Source: Terriglobia bacterium
GTDB lineage: Bacteria > Acidobacteriota > Terriglobia > Terriglobales > Acidobacteriaceae
Assembly: GCA_020073645.1 (NCBI GenBank)
Contig: JAIQET010000001.1
Location: 186,001 to 250,000 of the forward strand
DNA: 64,000 nucleotides
Direction of reading: 5' to 3'
Numbering within the stretch: the first letter of the stretch is position 1; the number at the start of each line of letters is the position of its first letter. A model generated the notes under the pieces. That model saw only the letters and a list, made by a program, of their open reading frames with translations. It searched no databases and had not been told where the DNA came from. The position numbers and the translations under genes were made by a program. This document shows positions 10,958 to 19,545 of the stretch, one piece after another.

Positions 10958-12373
10958 ATGCCAAAAGCCAAGAGTACCCAACGCGCCCCACGCACCGCCA
11001 TCGCCATCATGGCCGCCGGCAAAGGCACGCGGCTGAAATCCAGGCATCCCAAGGTGCTGCACGAAGTCGGGGGCAAGGCGCTGCTGGCGCACGTGATCGC
11101 AGCCGCCACTCAGGTTGTACCCGCAAAGGATGTTTACGCCATCATCGGCCACGAGGCCGATCGCGTGCGTGCGGCCGTCTCGCACACGGGAATCAACTTC
11201 GTTTTGCAGGAACCCCAGCGAGGCACCGGGCACGCCCTAATGGTCGCGCGCGAAGCGCTGGCGCCGTACGCCCTGGTGCTGGTGCTCTCCGGAGACGCTC
11301 CGCTCATCACCTCCGGAACCATCGAAAGACTCCGCAACTTTCACACCTCAAAGAAAGCCGCCATGACCCTGCTGACCGCGCAACTGGAGAATCCGACTGG
11401 CTACGGCCGGGTGATTCGCAAGAACAAGAGCGACGATATCCAGGCCATTGTGGAGCAGAAAGCGCTCTCCGCGGCGCAGAAGAAGATTCGCGAGATCAAC
11501 GCCGGCTTCTACGCTTTCGATGGTGAACTGTTGTTCCGCCATATCGACAAGCTCAAGAACGACAATCCTCACGGCGAGTTTTACCTCACCGATATGGCCG
11601 CCATTCTCGTCAAGGCCAAGCAACGAGTGGTTGCCGTGGGAGCAAGCGACCCCCACGAAGTCCTGGGCGGGAACACTCGGGCCGAACTGGTGGAAATTGA
11701 CCTGCGCCTGCGCCAGGCAAAATGCCAGCGACTGATGGCCGAGGGCGTAACCATTTTCTATCCGCAGACTTGCGTGATTGACAGTGATGTTGAAATTGCT
11801 GCCGACACCACCATCGAACCCTTCGTGCAGATCCTTGGCAAGACCCGCATCGGCAGCGATTGCCGTATCCGTTCCTACAGCGTGATCGCCGACTCGGAGA
11901 TCGGCGACGGCGTGCTCATTCTTCCCGGTTGCGTGCTCGACCAGTCCCAGGTCAAAGCCGGCGCTCGGCTGGGGCCCTACTCGCGTCTGCGACCCGGCAG
12001 CGAGATCGGCGAGGGCGCGCATGTTGGGAACTTTGTAGAAACCAAGAAAATCAAGATGGGGCGAGGCTCCAAGGCCAACCACCTCACCTATCTCGGGGAC
12101 ACGGACATCGGCGAAGGGGTGAACATCGGGGCGGGTACCATCACCTGCAACTACGACGGCACGCACAAACACAAGACCATCATCGAAGATGGCGTATTTG
12201 TCGGCAGCGATGCCACGCTGGTCGCGCCAGTGAGGCTAGGAAAGGGCGCTTACGTGGGTGCGGCGTCGTGCGTCACCGATGACGTGCCAGCTGATGCGTT
12301 GGTGCTGGGCCGCGCGCGGCAGATTGTCAAGGAAGGCTGGGCGAAAGAGAAGCGCGCAGCCCAGAAAAAGTAG
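10958..12373 (+). CDS. glmU: Bifunctional UDP-N-acetylglucosamine pyrophosphorylase / GlcN-1-P acetyltransferase
   Basis: About 471 residues. The N-terminal nucleotidyltransferase domain has the signature AIMAAGKGTRLKSRHPKVLH, and the C-terminal half is a left-handed beta-helix with hexapeptide repeats (for example IGEGVNIGAGTITCNYDG and HVGNFVETKKI) that carries the acetyltransferase. It makes UDP-GlcNAc for peptidoglycan and lipid A in the cytosol. The start at ATG 10958 leaves a short basic leader of about 16 residues before the Rossmann strand; an upstream TTG at 10949 is also in frame. It is co-directional with yvcK, 104 bases away. Confidence 0.96.
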   Translation: MPKAKSTQRAPRTAIAIMAAGKGTRLKSRHPKVLHEVGGKALLAHVIAAATQVVPAKDVYAIIGHEADRVRAAVSHTGINFVLQEPQRGTGHALMVAREALAPYALVLVLSGDAPLITSGTIERLRNFHTSKKAAMTLLTAQLENPTGYGRVIRKNKSDDIQAIVEQKALSAAQKKIREINAGFYAFDGELLFRHIDKLKNDNPHGEFYLTDMAAILVKAKQRVVAVGASDPHEVLGGNTRAELVEIDLRLRQAKCQRLMAEGVTIFYPQTCVIDSDVEIAADTTIEPFVQILGKTRIGSDCRIRSYSVIADSEIGDGVLILPGCVLDQSQVKAGARLGPYSRLRPGSEIGEGAHVGNFVETKKIKMGRGSKANHLTYLGDTDIGEGVNIGAGTITCNYDGTHKHKTIIEDGVFVGSDATLVAPVRLGKGAYVGAASCVTDDVPADALVLGRARQIVKEGWAKEKRAAQKK

Positions 12374-12388
12374 ACGCCGAGGCCAATG

Positions 12389-12416
12389 AAAAAGGCCGCG
12401 AATTTGCTCCGCGGCC
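12389..12416 (-). terminator. Intrinsic terminator for the minus-strand gene at 12441
   Basis: Read on the minus strand, GGCCGCG, a 9-base loop and CGCGGCC are followed directly by TTTTT (12393-12389). It lies between the converging ends of glmU and the next gene; on the plus strand the T-run is absent, so it mainly serves the minus-strand gene. Confidence 0.8.
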
Positions 12417-12440
12417 TCGGCCACTCTGCGTTGAAATTCC

Positions 12441-13376
12441 CTACCGCGACACCGCCGCAAACAAGTCCGAATGCAACAACGACTGGAACTTCTTGTCGTC
12501 GGTCTTGAAGTGCAGTTGCAGATTGGAGCTGTCCGAGTCGACTGTCACGCTCTCCAGGGCAATTTTTTCGGTCGGCGTCGCGTTCAGCTTCTTGTAGAGC
12601 ACCCCCGCCTTCAACAGGGAAGAAAGCGTGCTGGCGGTGATCGAATCCGAGGTGAGCACACTGAGATCGAAATTCACGCCGCTGGAGAAGTCCATGGTGT
12701 AGCGCGAGCCCAGCAGCCGTTTCTTGATGGTGTCGTAGTCGGCCAGCTTAGAAGCGTCACCCAGCGCAGAACGCAGCATGTTCTGCGTTCCTTGCTGATC
12801 AAGCACGCTCCATACCATCCCGGAGTCCACCGAACCGATCATGTCGGCGATCTGGTTATTGGAATCGAGCGCAGCGCCATAGCCGTCGCGGGCGTCCAGC
12901 GCCCCCTGGATAGAACTGCGGTCACCGAACAGCAGGGTGTTGTCATCGAGGAAGGTCATCTGCATCCCGCCCGACATGGGCCACAGGCTGGCCTCGCGCA
13001 CCTTCGCCGGCTTCACCTTTTGCAAGCGCATTTTCTTGAGGAACGTCTTGGTAGGAAAAATCCCCTGGGCAATGCCTACAATCCGCGTTCCCTGCTTGGG
13101 GGAGCGATAGGAAGCAAAGGTGAGCTGATCTACGTCCTTTTCCGGATCGATGCCAACCGCCTTCAGAGCGCCCTCGAACTCCTTCAGGTTTGCAGGGAGC
13201 ACCTGCTGTTTCAGGGCCTGGGCGGTTTCCGAGTTGCGCAGGGCGCGGTAATCCACAGAGATGATCTGCTGAATGTCGGACGGAATCGCCGCCCGCGCCG
13301 AACTGCCGAGCGGTATCGCCCACGCCGCCACGCTGCAAAGAAACAGAATGCAGAAACACGTCTTCGCTGTTTTCAT
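12441..13376 (-). CDS. Secreted hypothetical protein
   Basis: A 311-residue protein with a clear signal peptide (MKTAKTCFCILFLCSVAAWA, then SSARAA as a likely cleavage region). The mature part has a mixed alpha/beta pattern: a repeated theme of strand-forming segments (QLTFASYRSP, QMTFLDDNTLLFGD, DSGMVWSVLDQQG) and helices, ending DDKKFQSLLHSDLFAAVSR. It resembles the loosely defined DUF3352-type secreted proteins that sample hydrophobic strands, but I cannot assign a family with certainty. No catalytic motif is visible. It is alone on its strand, with a terminator downstream. Confidence 0.6.
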   Translation of the reverse strand: MKTAKTCFCILFLCSVAAWAIPLGSSARAAIPSDIQQIISVDYRALRNSETAQALKQQVLPANLKEFEGALKAVGIDPEKDVDQLTFASYRSPKQGTRIVGIAQGIFPTKTFLKKMRLQKVKPAKVREASLWPMSGGMQMTFLDDNTLLFGDRSSIQGALDARDGYGAALDSNNQIADMIGSVDSGMVWSVLDQQGTQNMLRSALGDASKLADYDTIKKRLLGSRYTMDFSSGVNFDLSVLTSDSITASTLSSLLKAGVLYKKLNATPTEKIALESVTVDSDSSNLQLHFKTDDKKFQSLLHSDLFAAVSR

Positions 13377-13569
13377 AAACTGCCTCTACAGAAGATAGCT
13401 GTTTAGATGCCGGTTCAATGCCTTCCCGTCAACCGCACCGTGCATCAATTGTAAGCCAATTTGCGGTCAACAAGATGAAACGAAAGTGCAATAGAAATGT
13501 AATCAGAGCGGTACGTGGCAAGGTCCACTCGGCACGACGCGCGACCTCCGCCGCTGAGGTGACTTTGTT

Positions 13570-14922
13570 TCAATCGTCGTCCGGATCGGTCGGCGGCCGC
13601 TTGTCATTCAGGAAGTGATTCGCGTCGAATTGGGCCGAAACCGCGTGAAAGGGCAACGGAGTCTGGCTGAAGTCAAAACAGTCCGAGAGGTCATCGGCGA
13701 GCGCATCGGCGTATCCCAACGAACCCAGTCCGTAAACTTCCTCAGTGAACTTCAGGATGCTGCCGAAATCGTGGGTCACGTGTGATACATAGGCTGCCTT
13801 CGCGTAGGGCGACACCACAATCATCGGCACACGAAAACCGTACTCATAAGAATTGATGATGGGAGGCGCGACATGGTCGTACCACCCGCCCCAGTCGTCC
13901 CACGTGATAAAGATGGCGGTATCGGACCAATACGGGCTGTTGCCGATGGCGTTCACAACCGACGCTACCCAGGACGGTCCGGAACCATCCGTGGTAATGG
14001 CGTGGTCCGATGTCTGGCCGGTGGGAATCACCCAACTCACCGCCGCAAGTTGGCCGGTGGCGATGTCGGTCAATACCTGCGGCGAGTTCAGAACGACGTC
14101 ATTGGTCCAATCCGGTCCAAAGCGCAGATGCTGGATGGCGTTGGGTCCGGTCCAGATCGAGCCCGCAAACGGCGCGTAATAGCGCCAACTCACCATTTTG
14201 GCGTCAAGCAAGTCCACCAGGGTCGAATGATCGAAGCACGGGTATTGGGTTATGGCCTCGCTGCCCGTGGGATCAATCATTGCCACCGTGGTGTCGGGAG
14301 GCGAAGCACAGCCTTGGCCGGTGTCCGAGGTGCCTGTTGGATTTTCCGCAGCGAAAAGGTTGCTAGTAGGCGTGGGAGCAGACGTACCCGAAATGATGAA
14401 CTGGTGCGCCGGAAAGCTCGGCCCCTGGTTGGTCTGGAACATCCGGTCGGCAAATGTGTACTGCTCCGCCAGTTGGAAGTAGGGCGCCACGTCGGCGGGG
14501 TCCACATAGGCGAACTGGGGGTTGGGTGGGGGGCAATTCATTGCCCCTTGGGCGCAGATGATTCCAATCTTGTCCGCACCATCGATCTTGCCCCCGTCAT
14601 ACATGCTCAAGAAAGGATCATGGCCGTGCAACGGGTCATAATCGATGGCCAGGGGTATTGGGGTCAGCGGAATGGTCTGACCCGAAGAATTCATCCCGCT
14701 GCTGGCAATGTCCGCACCACGGGCCATCAGGACGGGATCATGAAAGAGGTTGTCGGGAGAGCGATTCTCCTGGAAGATCACCACCACATGCCGAATTTTT
14801 TGTGAAGCGACTGGTGGCAACCCGCGGTTTGAAGACCCACTTCCACAAGCTCCTAGGCTTACCAGCAAGCCCGCCGTGCACAACAGCGCACACCACATCA
14901 GCAGCGTCGCAGGCCGACTCAT
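13570..14922 (-). CDS. Phosphoesterase-family lipoprotein (PF04185 type)
   Basis: A 450-residue secreted enzyme of the phospholipase C / acid phosphatase (phosphoesterase) family. The signal peptide ends in a lipobox, LVSLGAC, so it is probably a lipoprotein. The family signature IRHVVVIFQENRSPDNLF is at about 43-60, with the metal- and phosphate-binding motifs TWDDWGGWYDHVAPP and RVPMIVVSPYAK later. The Asp-rich C-terminus (PPTDPDDD) is not conserved. Likely substrates are phosphomonoesters or phospholipids outside the cell; which one is not readable. It stands alone between the secreted protein at 12441 and ftcD. Confidence 0.85.
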   Translation of the reverse strand: MSRPATLLMWCALLCTAGLLVSLGACGSGSSNRGLPPVASQKIRHVVVIFQENRSPDNLFHDPVLMARGADIASSGMNSSGQTIPLTPIPLAIDYDPLHGHDPFLSMYDGGKIDGADKIGIICAQGAMNCPPPNPQFAYVDPADVAPYFQLAEQYTFADRMFQTNQGPSFPAHQFIISGTSAPTPTSNLFAAENPTGTSDTGQGCASPPDTTVAMIDPTGSEAITQYPCFDHSTLVDLLDAKMVSWRYYAPFAGSIWTGPNAIQHLRFGPDWTNDVVLNSPQVLTDIATGQLAAVSWVIPTGQTSDHAITTDGSGPSWVASVVNAIGNSPYWSDTAIFITWDDWGGWYDHVAPPIINSYEYGFRVPMIVVSPYAKAAYVSHVTHDFGSILKFTEEVYGLGSLGYADALADDLSDCFDFSQTPLPFHAVSAQFDANHFLNDKRPPTDPDDD

Positions 14923-15145
14923 AACAGCAACTCCCTAGAAATTATCGGAAGCGGCGGGTTCTTGTTTCCTATAACCCCGGTGCGGTTATTTCCACTCGGC
15001 CCAGGAGCAACAATTGCGGCATTTGAAAGTCTGGCACCGGCGGGCAGATACTGGGGCGAATGAGAGCTGGGATCCGGACGAGGACAGTCTCGGCTAACAA
15101 CCGGACAGAGGGGCAGAGCGATCTTCAGATTCCTGGCAGGCTAAC

Positions 15146-16618
15146 TTACGCCTTTACCGCTTCCGCCTTTTTTCTGATGCCCGCCGCGAAGGCTGCGTCT
15201 TTGATCGACTCCAAGTTGATCTCCACATTCGCCAGCGAGCCTTCGATCGCGGCGCGGGCCAATGCCAGGGCAGTGGTGAGGTCTGATTTCATAGTTGGAT
15301 TGGTAATCGGCTGTAACCTCTCGGCAATTCTCGCCACTTCCCGCGCGCGCTCGGCCACACTCAGCGGCACCCTGGTCGCCTGCTTCAGCGCGCTGTCAAT
15401 GATGCCGTCGGCATTGGCCGACTCCTTCGCCTGCTTGTAAGCCTTCATCACGGCGTTGTAAGACTCAGCGTCCGCATCAATCGCCGCCTTCAATTCCTCG
15501 CGCAATTGCGCAAGCCGTGCGATGGCCTCGCTCAACTCGCGCTCGTACTGCACGTAGGCTTTCTTGCCGCGCGACATGGAGGCCACCATCGTCGCCAATC
15601 CCGCGGCCATGGCGCCGCTGGCCGCGGCCGCGCTGCCGCCACCGGGGGTAGCCGTCGGAGCGGCGAGCTGTTCCACGAACGGCTCCACTCCCGCGCGCAG
15701 ACCGCCCACAGCCATCTTTCCGCCCATTACGGCCGCCAGCCGGTTTTCCAGAATCAGCGAGGAATCGAAATTCTCCACCTGCAGGAACCACTCTGCCGCG
15801 GCTTCCAGCGCCTTCTTCGGAATCAGTCCCACAATCTCGCTGGAGACGGGCATAACCCCGTACCGCGCCGCTTCCCGCTTCACCATCTCGAACACCCGAT
15901 GGATCGGAGTCTGCTCAAAATCCGTCAGGTTCATGGACACCTGCGCCTGCCCGCGCACCAGGAAACCCGCGCCCTTTACGAAGCGCATGCCGCCGGTGGA
16001 GAAGCGCACCGCCTTGGCAATCTTCTTCGCGATCTCCACGTCCGGCGTATTGAGGAACACGTTGTAGGCGATCAGAAACTTGCGCGCCCCGACTACGGTC
16101 GCGCCCGCGGTGGGATGCACGCGAGGCTCGCCAAAATCCGGCTTGCGCGCCGGGTTGGTGGCAATGTCCGCGCGGATGCCCTCGAACTGCCCGCGCCGGA
16201 TGTTCTCCAGGTTCTGGCGCTCCGGTGTGGTCGCCGCCGCCTCGTACAAGTACACCGGAATCTGATAGCGTTTCCAGATCTGCTCCCCCACGTGCCGCGC
16301 CATGGCCACGCAGTCCTCAATGGTCACGCCGTCAATCGGAATGAAGGGCACTACGTCCGCCGCCCCCATGCGGGGATGCGCCCCCTGGTGTTTATTCAGG
16401 TCAATCAACTCCGCTGCCTTGCCCACGCCGCGGATGGCGGCCTCCTGAATAGGCTCGCGTTCGCCCACCAGGGTGATCACGCAGCGGTTGTGGTCGGCGT
16501 CCATCTCCCGGTCCAGCAGGTAGACTCCGTCCATCTTCATGGCCTCGAGGATGGCGTCCACTCTCGCCTTGTCGCGGCCCTCAGAAAAATTCGGCACGCA
16601 CTCCACCAAGGTTGACAT
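15146..16618 (-). CDS. ftcD: Glutamate formimidoyltransferase / formimidoyl-THF cyclodeaminase
   Basis: A 490-residue fusion of the two enzymes that finish histidine degradation: transfer of the formimino group from formiminoglutamate to tetrahydrofolate, then deamination to methenyl-THF. The N-terminal part has LVECVPNFSEGRD and DADHNRCVITLVG; HQGAHPRMGAADVVPFIP marks the folate-binding region. The second transferase subdomain runs to about 295, and the cyclodeaminase part starts near 310 (PFVEQLAAPTATPGGGSAAA). The length is close to that of animal FTCD. hutI and hutU lie 40 kb away in this window, and hutH was not found. Confidence 0.93.
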   Translation of the reverse strand: MSTLVECVPNFSEGRDKARVDAILEAMKMDGVYLLDREMDADHNRCVITLVGEREPIQEAAIRGVGKAAELIDLNKHQGAHPRMGAADVVPFIPIDGVTIEDCVAMARHVGEQIWKRYQIPVYLYEAAATTPERQNLENIRRGQFEGIRADIATNPARKPDFGEPRVHPTAGATVVGARKFLIAYNVFLNTPDVEIAKKIAKAVRFSTGGMRFVKGAGFLVRGQAQVSMNLTDFEQTPIHRVFEMVKREAARYGVMPVSSEIVGLIPKKALEAAAEWFLQVENFDSSLILENRLAAVMGGKMAVGGLRAGVEPFVEQLAAPTATPGGGSAAAASGAMAAGLATMVASMSRGKKAYVQYERELSEAIARLAQLREELKAAIDADAESYNAVMKAYKQAKESANADGIIDSALKQATRVPLSVAERAREVARIAERLQPITNPTMKSDLTTALALARAAIEGSLANVEINLESIKDAAFAAGIRKKAEAVKA

Positions 16619-17051
16619 AAGGCAGAAGAATATCTGGCTGGCTCACTGGGCTGCAACTCGCCAATTTCGGGTCGCCGGGTAGTGTCTCGCTGGGTCTCGA
16701 AGAAACGCAGCAGGAAACATCTCTGCGTCGGTTCGCAGAGATGTTGTGACCTCAGACCATATTGGAGGAGGCTGGGGGAGGGAGGGCACAAAAAATCGGG
16801 CCTACCAGGGAAGCTCCGGACCCCCCAGGTCAAGAACAAAGAGCCGTCTGACAGGGCAGAAAGGAGGCAGGAGGCGCTGTGCAAGCGCTTCCGGGCAACT
16901 ACCCTGGAAGAAGGTCACCCTAATAGGCCCACCGTGCTGTAGATGCGCAATGAGGAACGAAGTTACACGGGAGAAGGAACTTGGCCAAACCGCCACGGAA
17001 TGCTCCTGCTGTTGTGTGGTGGCATCCTCTAATTCTTCTCAATTCAACTAT
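16619..17051. other. Gene-free 433-base stretch with one strong hairpin
   Basis: Open frames here are short, have no ribosome sites and show no family resemblance, so I call no gene. The only clear structure is the perfect 12-bp inverted repeat AACATCTCTGCG / CGCAGAGATGTT at 16716-16745 with a 6-base loop (TCGGTT). It lies about 100 bases upstream of the ftcD start codon and could be in the ftcD leader RNA or form part of an unrecognised small RNA. Confidence 0.5.
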
Positions 17052-17657
17052 TTATGGGCTAGTGCCGGGGTGCCGGCCCTGCGATCCCGGAAGGAACTTG
17101 CCAATCCCCAGGCGCACCTGCACGGTGTTGATTCCTGGGTTCCGCGAGGTTAGTCCGGCGTCGGAGATGTGCATGTAGCGGACTTCCAGGCTCCAGTTGT
17201 AGCTGTGTTGCAAGAAGTGCATGCCGAAGGCACCTCCAGATGTGAAATTAATCTTGGAAGTCCCGCTCGGCACTTCTTCGGTGGTAAACAACGTCCCGCC
17301 GTCCAATTCAAGGTAAGGGACCACGGCGCCGCGAGTGGCAAAGTTCCACTTCAGGTTCAGCGGGTTAAGTCCCACTCCGTAAGCTGTATTCCGGGGTTGG
17401 AAGACCAGAAACGCGGGCACCGCATCCACCGCGTACTCGAATCGTCCTTTCAGGAAGCCGGGCCCGTGCGGGCGGGTAAGAACCCAGCCATAGCGCAAGC
17501 CCAGGTTAAAGACGCCGGTATTCGAGGTGCCGCCGCTGACCGAGTGGCCGCCGCCCGTCCACAACTCCAATTCGTGCCCGCCGCCTTCCGGCCTGGCTTG
17601 CGCAGCGGCCAGGGAACTCAGACATAGCAGCAGCGCTATAAGGAAGCGTGGCATCAT
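17052..17657 (-). CDS. PagL-like lipid A 3-O-deacylase family protein
   Basis: A 201-residue outer-membrane barrel candidate. A signal peptide (MMPRFLIALLLCLSSLAAAQA) precedes alternating strands, and the C-terminal segment SLEVRYMHISDAGLTSRNPGIN matches the PagL / acyloxyacyl-hydrolase family signature, in which the His and Ser of H-x-S belong to the catalytic triad. PagL removes the 3-linked acyl chain from lipid A in the outer membrane. The length is close to the family norm of about 170-200. The start could be 17657 or 17654 (two adjacent ATGs). The triad Glu is not pinned down. Confidence in the family is good; activity is inferred. Confidence 0.75.
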   Translation of the reverse strand: MMPRFLIALLLCLSSLAAAQARPEGGGHELELWTGGGHSVSGGTSNTGVFNLGLRYGWVLTRPHGPGFLKGRFEYAVDAVPAFLVFQPRNTAYGVGLNPLNLKWNFATRGAVVPYLELDGGTLFTTEEVPSGTSKINFTSGGAFGMHFLQHSYNWSLEVRYMHISDAGLTSRNPGINTVQVRLGIGKFLPGSQGRHPGTSP

Positions 17658-17744
17658 GAGGCGAGACCAAACCTCGCACCATACAGGAAAGTTGCGAGCC
17701 TGACAAATGCGGCTGCGTTCTTGGGATCGTAGTTTTAAAATCAG

Positions 17745-17772
17745 CTCTCGGTTCTCAGTTCTCGGTTCTCAG
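17745..17772. repeat. Heptanucleotide tandem array E
   Basis: Four units in exact 7-base register: CTCTCGG, TTCTCAG, TTCTCGG, TTCTCAG (17745-17772). The array runs directly into the hairpin at 17771-17785. It lies just past the stop codon side of the SDR gene. One of six arrays in the window that share the 7-base period but not the sequence. Confidence 0.8.
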
Positions 17773-17785
17773 GGGCTACAGCCCC
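17771..17785. repeat. REP-like hairpin GGGGCTACAGCCCC
   Basis: A small stem GGGGCT / AGCCCC that resembles the REP-like copies at 5926-5946 and 6400-6419 (GGGGCTAAAGCCC). It overlaps the last codons of the SDR gene, whose C-terminal GLGL is encoded within it. Confidence 0.55.
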
Positions 17786-18522
17786 AACCCTCCATCCACT
17801 GCCAGAATCTGTCCGGTGATGAAATGGGGGGCCGTCGCAAAGAACAAAACTGCATCGGCGACTTCTTCGCCGGTGCCGTTGCGGCGGGCGGGAGTCAGCT
17901 TGGACATACGCTTCATAAACGCCGCCGCGGCCTTGTCCCCCAGGTCAATCATCCCCGGAGCCACGCAGTTCACCGCGATCTCGGGCGCTAATGCCTTTGC
18001 CATCACCTTGGTGAGCATGTGGACCGCCGCCTTCGAACAGCAGTAATGGGCATGGCTGGCCCAGGGACGCAACCCTCCCAACGACCCCATGTTGATGATC
18101 TTTCCCCGCCGCTCGCGCAGATATTTCAGGGCCTCCTGCGAAACCAGGAACGGCCCGCGGGTGTTGGAAGCGAAAATGGCGTCCCACTGCCGCAGGGTGA
18201 TCTTCTCGAACTCTGCGGTTTCGTAATTGGCTGCGTTATTAACGAGAATGTCCAGGCCCCCAAGCTCCTTGACGGCCTCCTTAAGGGTCCTACGCACGCT
18301 CTTCTGGTCGGTGATATCGCATCGCAGGGCTACCGCCCGCACCCCGAAGCTGCTGAGGTCGATGACCGTATGCTGCGCCTCGCGAGCGGAGTTCCGGAAG
18401 GTAATCGCCACATCCGCCCCAGCCCGGGCCAGGGCCAGAGCGCTCGCCCGGCCCAAACGCCGCGCTGCCCCTGTGATCAGCACAGTCTTGCCGTTCAAAG
18501 GCCTATTCGTCGATTCCGCCAT
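17776..18522 (-). CDS. SDR-family oxidoreductase
   Basis: A 248-residue classical short-chain dehydrogenase/reductase. It has the NAD(P)-binding TGAARRLGR at about 16-24, NNAANY near residue 90, and the active-site pattern S-(x)n-Y-C-C-S-K (HYCCSKAAVHMLTK) with Tyr and Lys four residues apart. The Arg-Arg after TGAA and RNS resemble NADPH-dependent pteridine/dihydrofolate reductases (FolM, PTR1), but substrate cannot be decided. The C-terminus ITGQILAVDGGLGL is normal. It is divergent from the glutaredoxin-like gene. Confidence 0.88.
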   Translation of the reverse strand: MAESTNRPLNGKTVLITGAARRLGRASALALARAGADVAITFRNSAREAQHTVIDLSSFGVRAVALRCDITDQKSVRRTLKEAVKELGGLDILVNNAANYETAEFEKITLRQWDAIFASNTRGPFLVSQEALKYLRERRGKIINMGSLGGLRPWASHAHYCCSKAAVHMLTKVMAKALAPEIAVNCVAPGMIDLGDKAAAAFMKRMSKLTPARRNGTGEEVADAVLFFATAPHFITGQILAVDGGLGL

Positions 18523-18618
18523 GCCCGGAATTGTATCGGATCACGTAGGGCGGGAGGGGCGGGATCGACCTGCAATTTCCGGCTAGAAATGCCCCGTGCG
18601 ACTTGCTAAACTCGCGCC

Positions 18619-18864
18619 ATGTCCGGCCTGCGCCAAGTCGTGGTTTACTCCCGCAAAGGCTGCCACCTCTGCGAAATCGTCAAGGAGACCCTAGACAAAC
18701 TCCACCGCCGCGGCGGGTTCGACTGGCGCGAGGTGGACGTGGACACCGACGAAGAACTGCGCCGCCAGTTCACCGACGAAGTTCCTGTCGTCTTTATCGA
18801 CGGGCGCAAGGCCTTCAAGTACCGGATGGATGAACGGGAGTTCCTGCGCAAGCTGGCCTGTTAG
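18619..18864 (+). CDS. Glutaredoxin-like protein
   Basis: An 81-residue thioredoxin-fold protein with the redox motif CHLC (VVYSRKGCHLCEIVKETLDKL), cis-Pro in EVPVVFIDG and a C-terminal helix. The single-domain form is like the DUF836/glutaredoxin-family proteins. It starts with ATG at 18619, and the next gene starts 13 bases after its stop, so they are probably co-transcribed. Electron donor and target are unknown. Confidence 0.85.
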   Translation: MSGLRQVVVYSRKGCHLCEIVKETLDKLHRRGGFDWREVDVDTDEELRRQFTDEVPVVFIDGRKAFKYRMDEREFLRKLAC

Positions 18865-18877
18865 AGACTCCACCTTG

Positions 18878-19483
18878 ATGTCGATCAAGAAACCCGCGGT
18901 CGTGGGCATCCGTGCGCATTCCGGCTGGGCCGCGTTGGTAGCTGTTGCCGGGAATGCCCGCGCTTTGGAGGTGCTCGACCGGCGTCAGGTCGTTCTTGTG
19001 GACGCGGAGCGCCGCGGCGCCAAGCAGCCCTTCCACTTTGCCGAGCCACTCGCTCTGAAGGAAGCCGAAGCGCACCTGAGCCGCTGCGCGCAGATCTCAG
19101 CACGCCTGGCCTTGGGAGCCGTGCGGCAAGTCCTCGAAACGCTTCGTGAACGCGGCTATGGCCTCACCGGCTGCGCGATTCTCACTGCCTCCGGCCGGTC
19201 TCTGCCCGACCTTGCCGCCATCCTCGCTTCGCACGCGTTAATCCACGCCGCCGAAGGACAATTCTTTCGCGACGTCTTCCGGGACGCCTGTCAGAAACTT
19301 CACATCCCGGTCTCGCCCATTCGTGAGCGCGATCTGTTCACTCTCGCCCCAGCCCAACTGAGGATTCCTTTGGCCGACTTGAAGCGTCAGCTCGCAGATG
19401 CGGGCCGCACCCTGGGCCCGCCCTGGACGCAAGACCAAAAGCAGGCCGCGTTGGCGGGCTGGGTGGTACTGGCAAGTCACTAA
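18878..19483 (+). CDS. Hypothetical protein
   Basis: About 201 residues, with no signal peptide or transmembrane segment. I start at ATG 18878 (MSIKKPAVVGIRAHSGW); an upstream extension overlaps the previous gene. The protein has an N-terminal strand-loop (AVVGIRAHSGWAALVAV), an Ala/Leu-rich helical middle, a conserved-looking TASGRSLPDLAAILASHALIHAAEGQFFRDVF segment, and a C-terminal helix ending in AALAGWVVLASH. The start and end patterns recall actin-like ATPase proteins, but the phosphate-binding motifs are not seen, so I give no function. It lies between a glutaredoxin and an acyl-CoA ligase. Confidence 0.6.
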   Translation: MSIKKPAVVGIRAHSGWAALVAVAGNARALEVLDRRQVVLVDAERRGAKQPFHFAEPLALKEAEAHLSRCAQISARLALGAVRQVLETLRERGYGLTGCAILTASGRSLPDLAAILASHALIHAAEGQFFRDVFRDACQKLHIPVSPIRERDLFTLAPAQLRIPLADLKRQLADAGRTLGPPWTQDQKQAALAGWVVLASH

Positions 19484-19545
19484 GCGGGATGCACCGCGGT
19501 CGATAGGCAACAGCGTCTGTCCTGCTTCCGCTACAATGACCCCCG

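Noticed and set aside
12471-13406. 311-residue plus-strand frame opposite the secreted gene at 12441
   Set aside because: Mirror of a gene that has a signal peptide and terminator; His/Arg/Gly-rich composition is typical of shadows.
14971-14989. Terminator ATAACC-CCGGTGC-GGTTAT
   Set aside because: Stem of only 6 bp and no T-run; too weak to call.
16682-16942. 86-residue plus-strand gene in the gap upstream of ftcD
   Set aside because: No ribosome site, no recognisable domain, Arg/Lys-rich composition typical of a chance frame.
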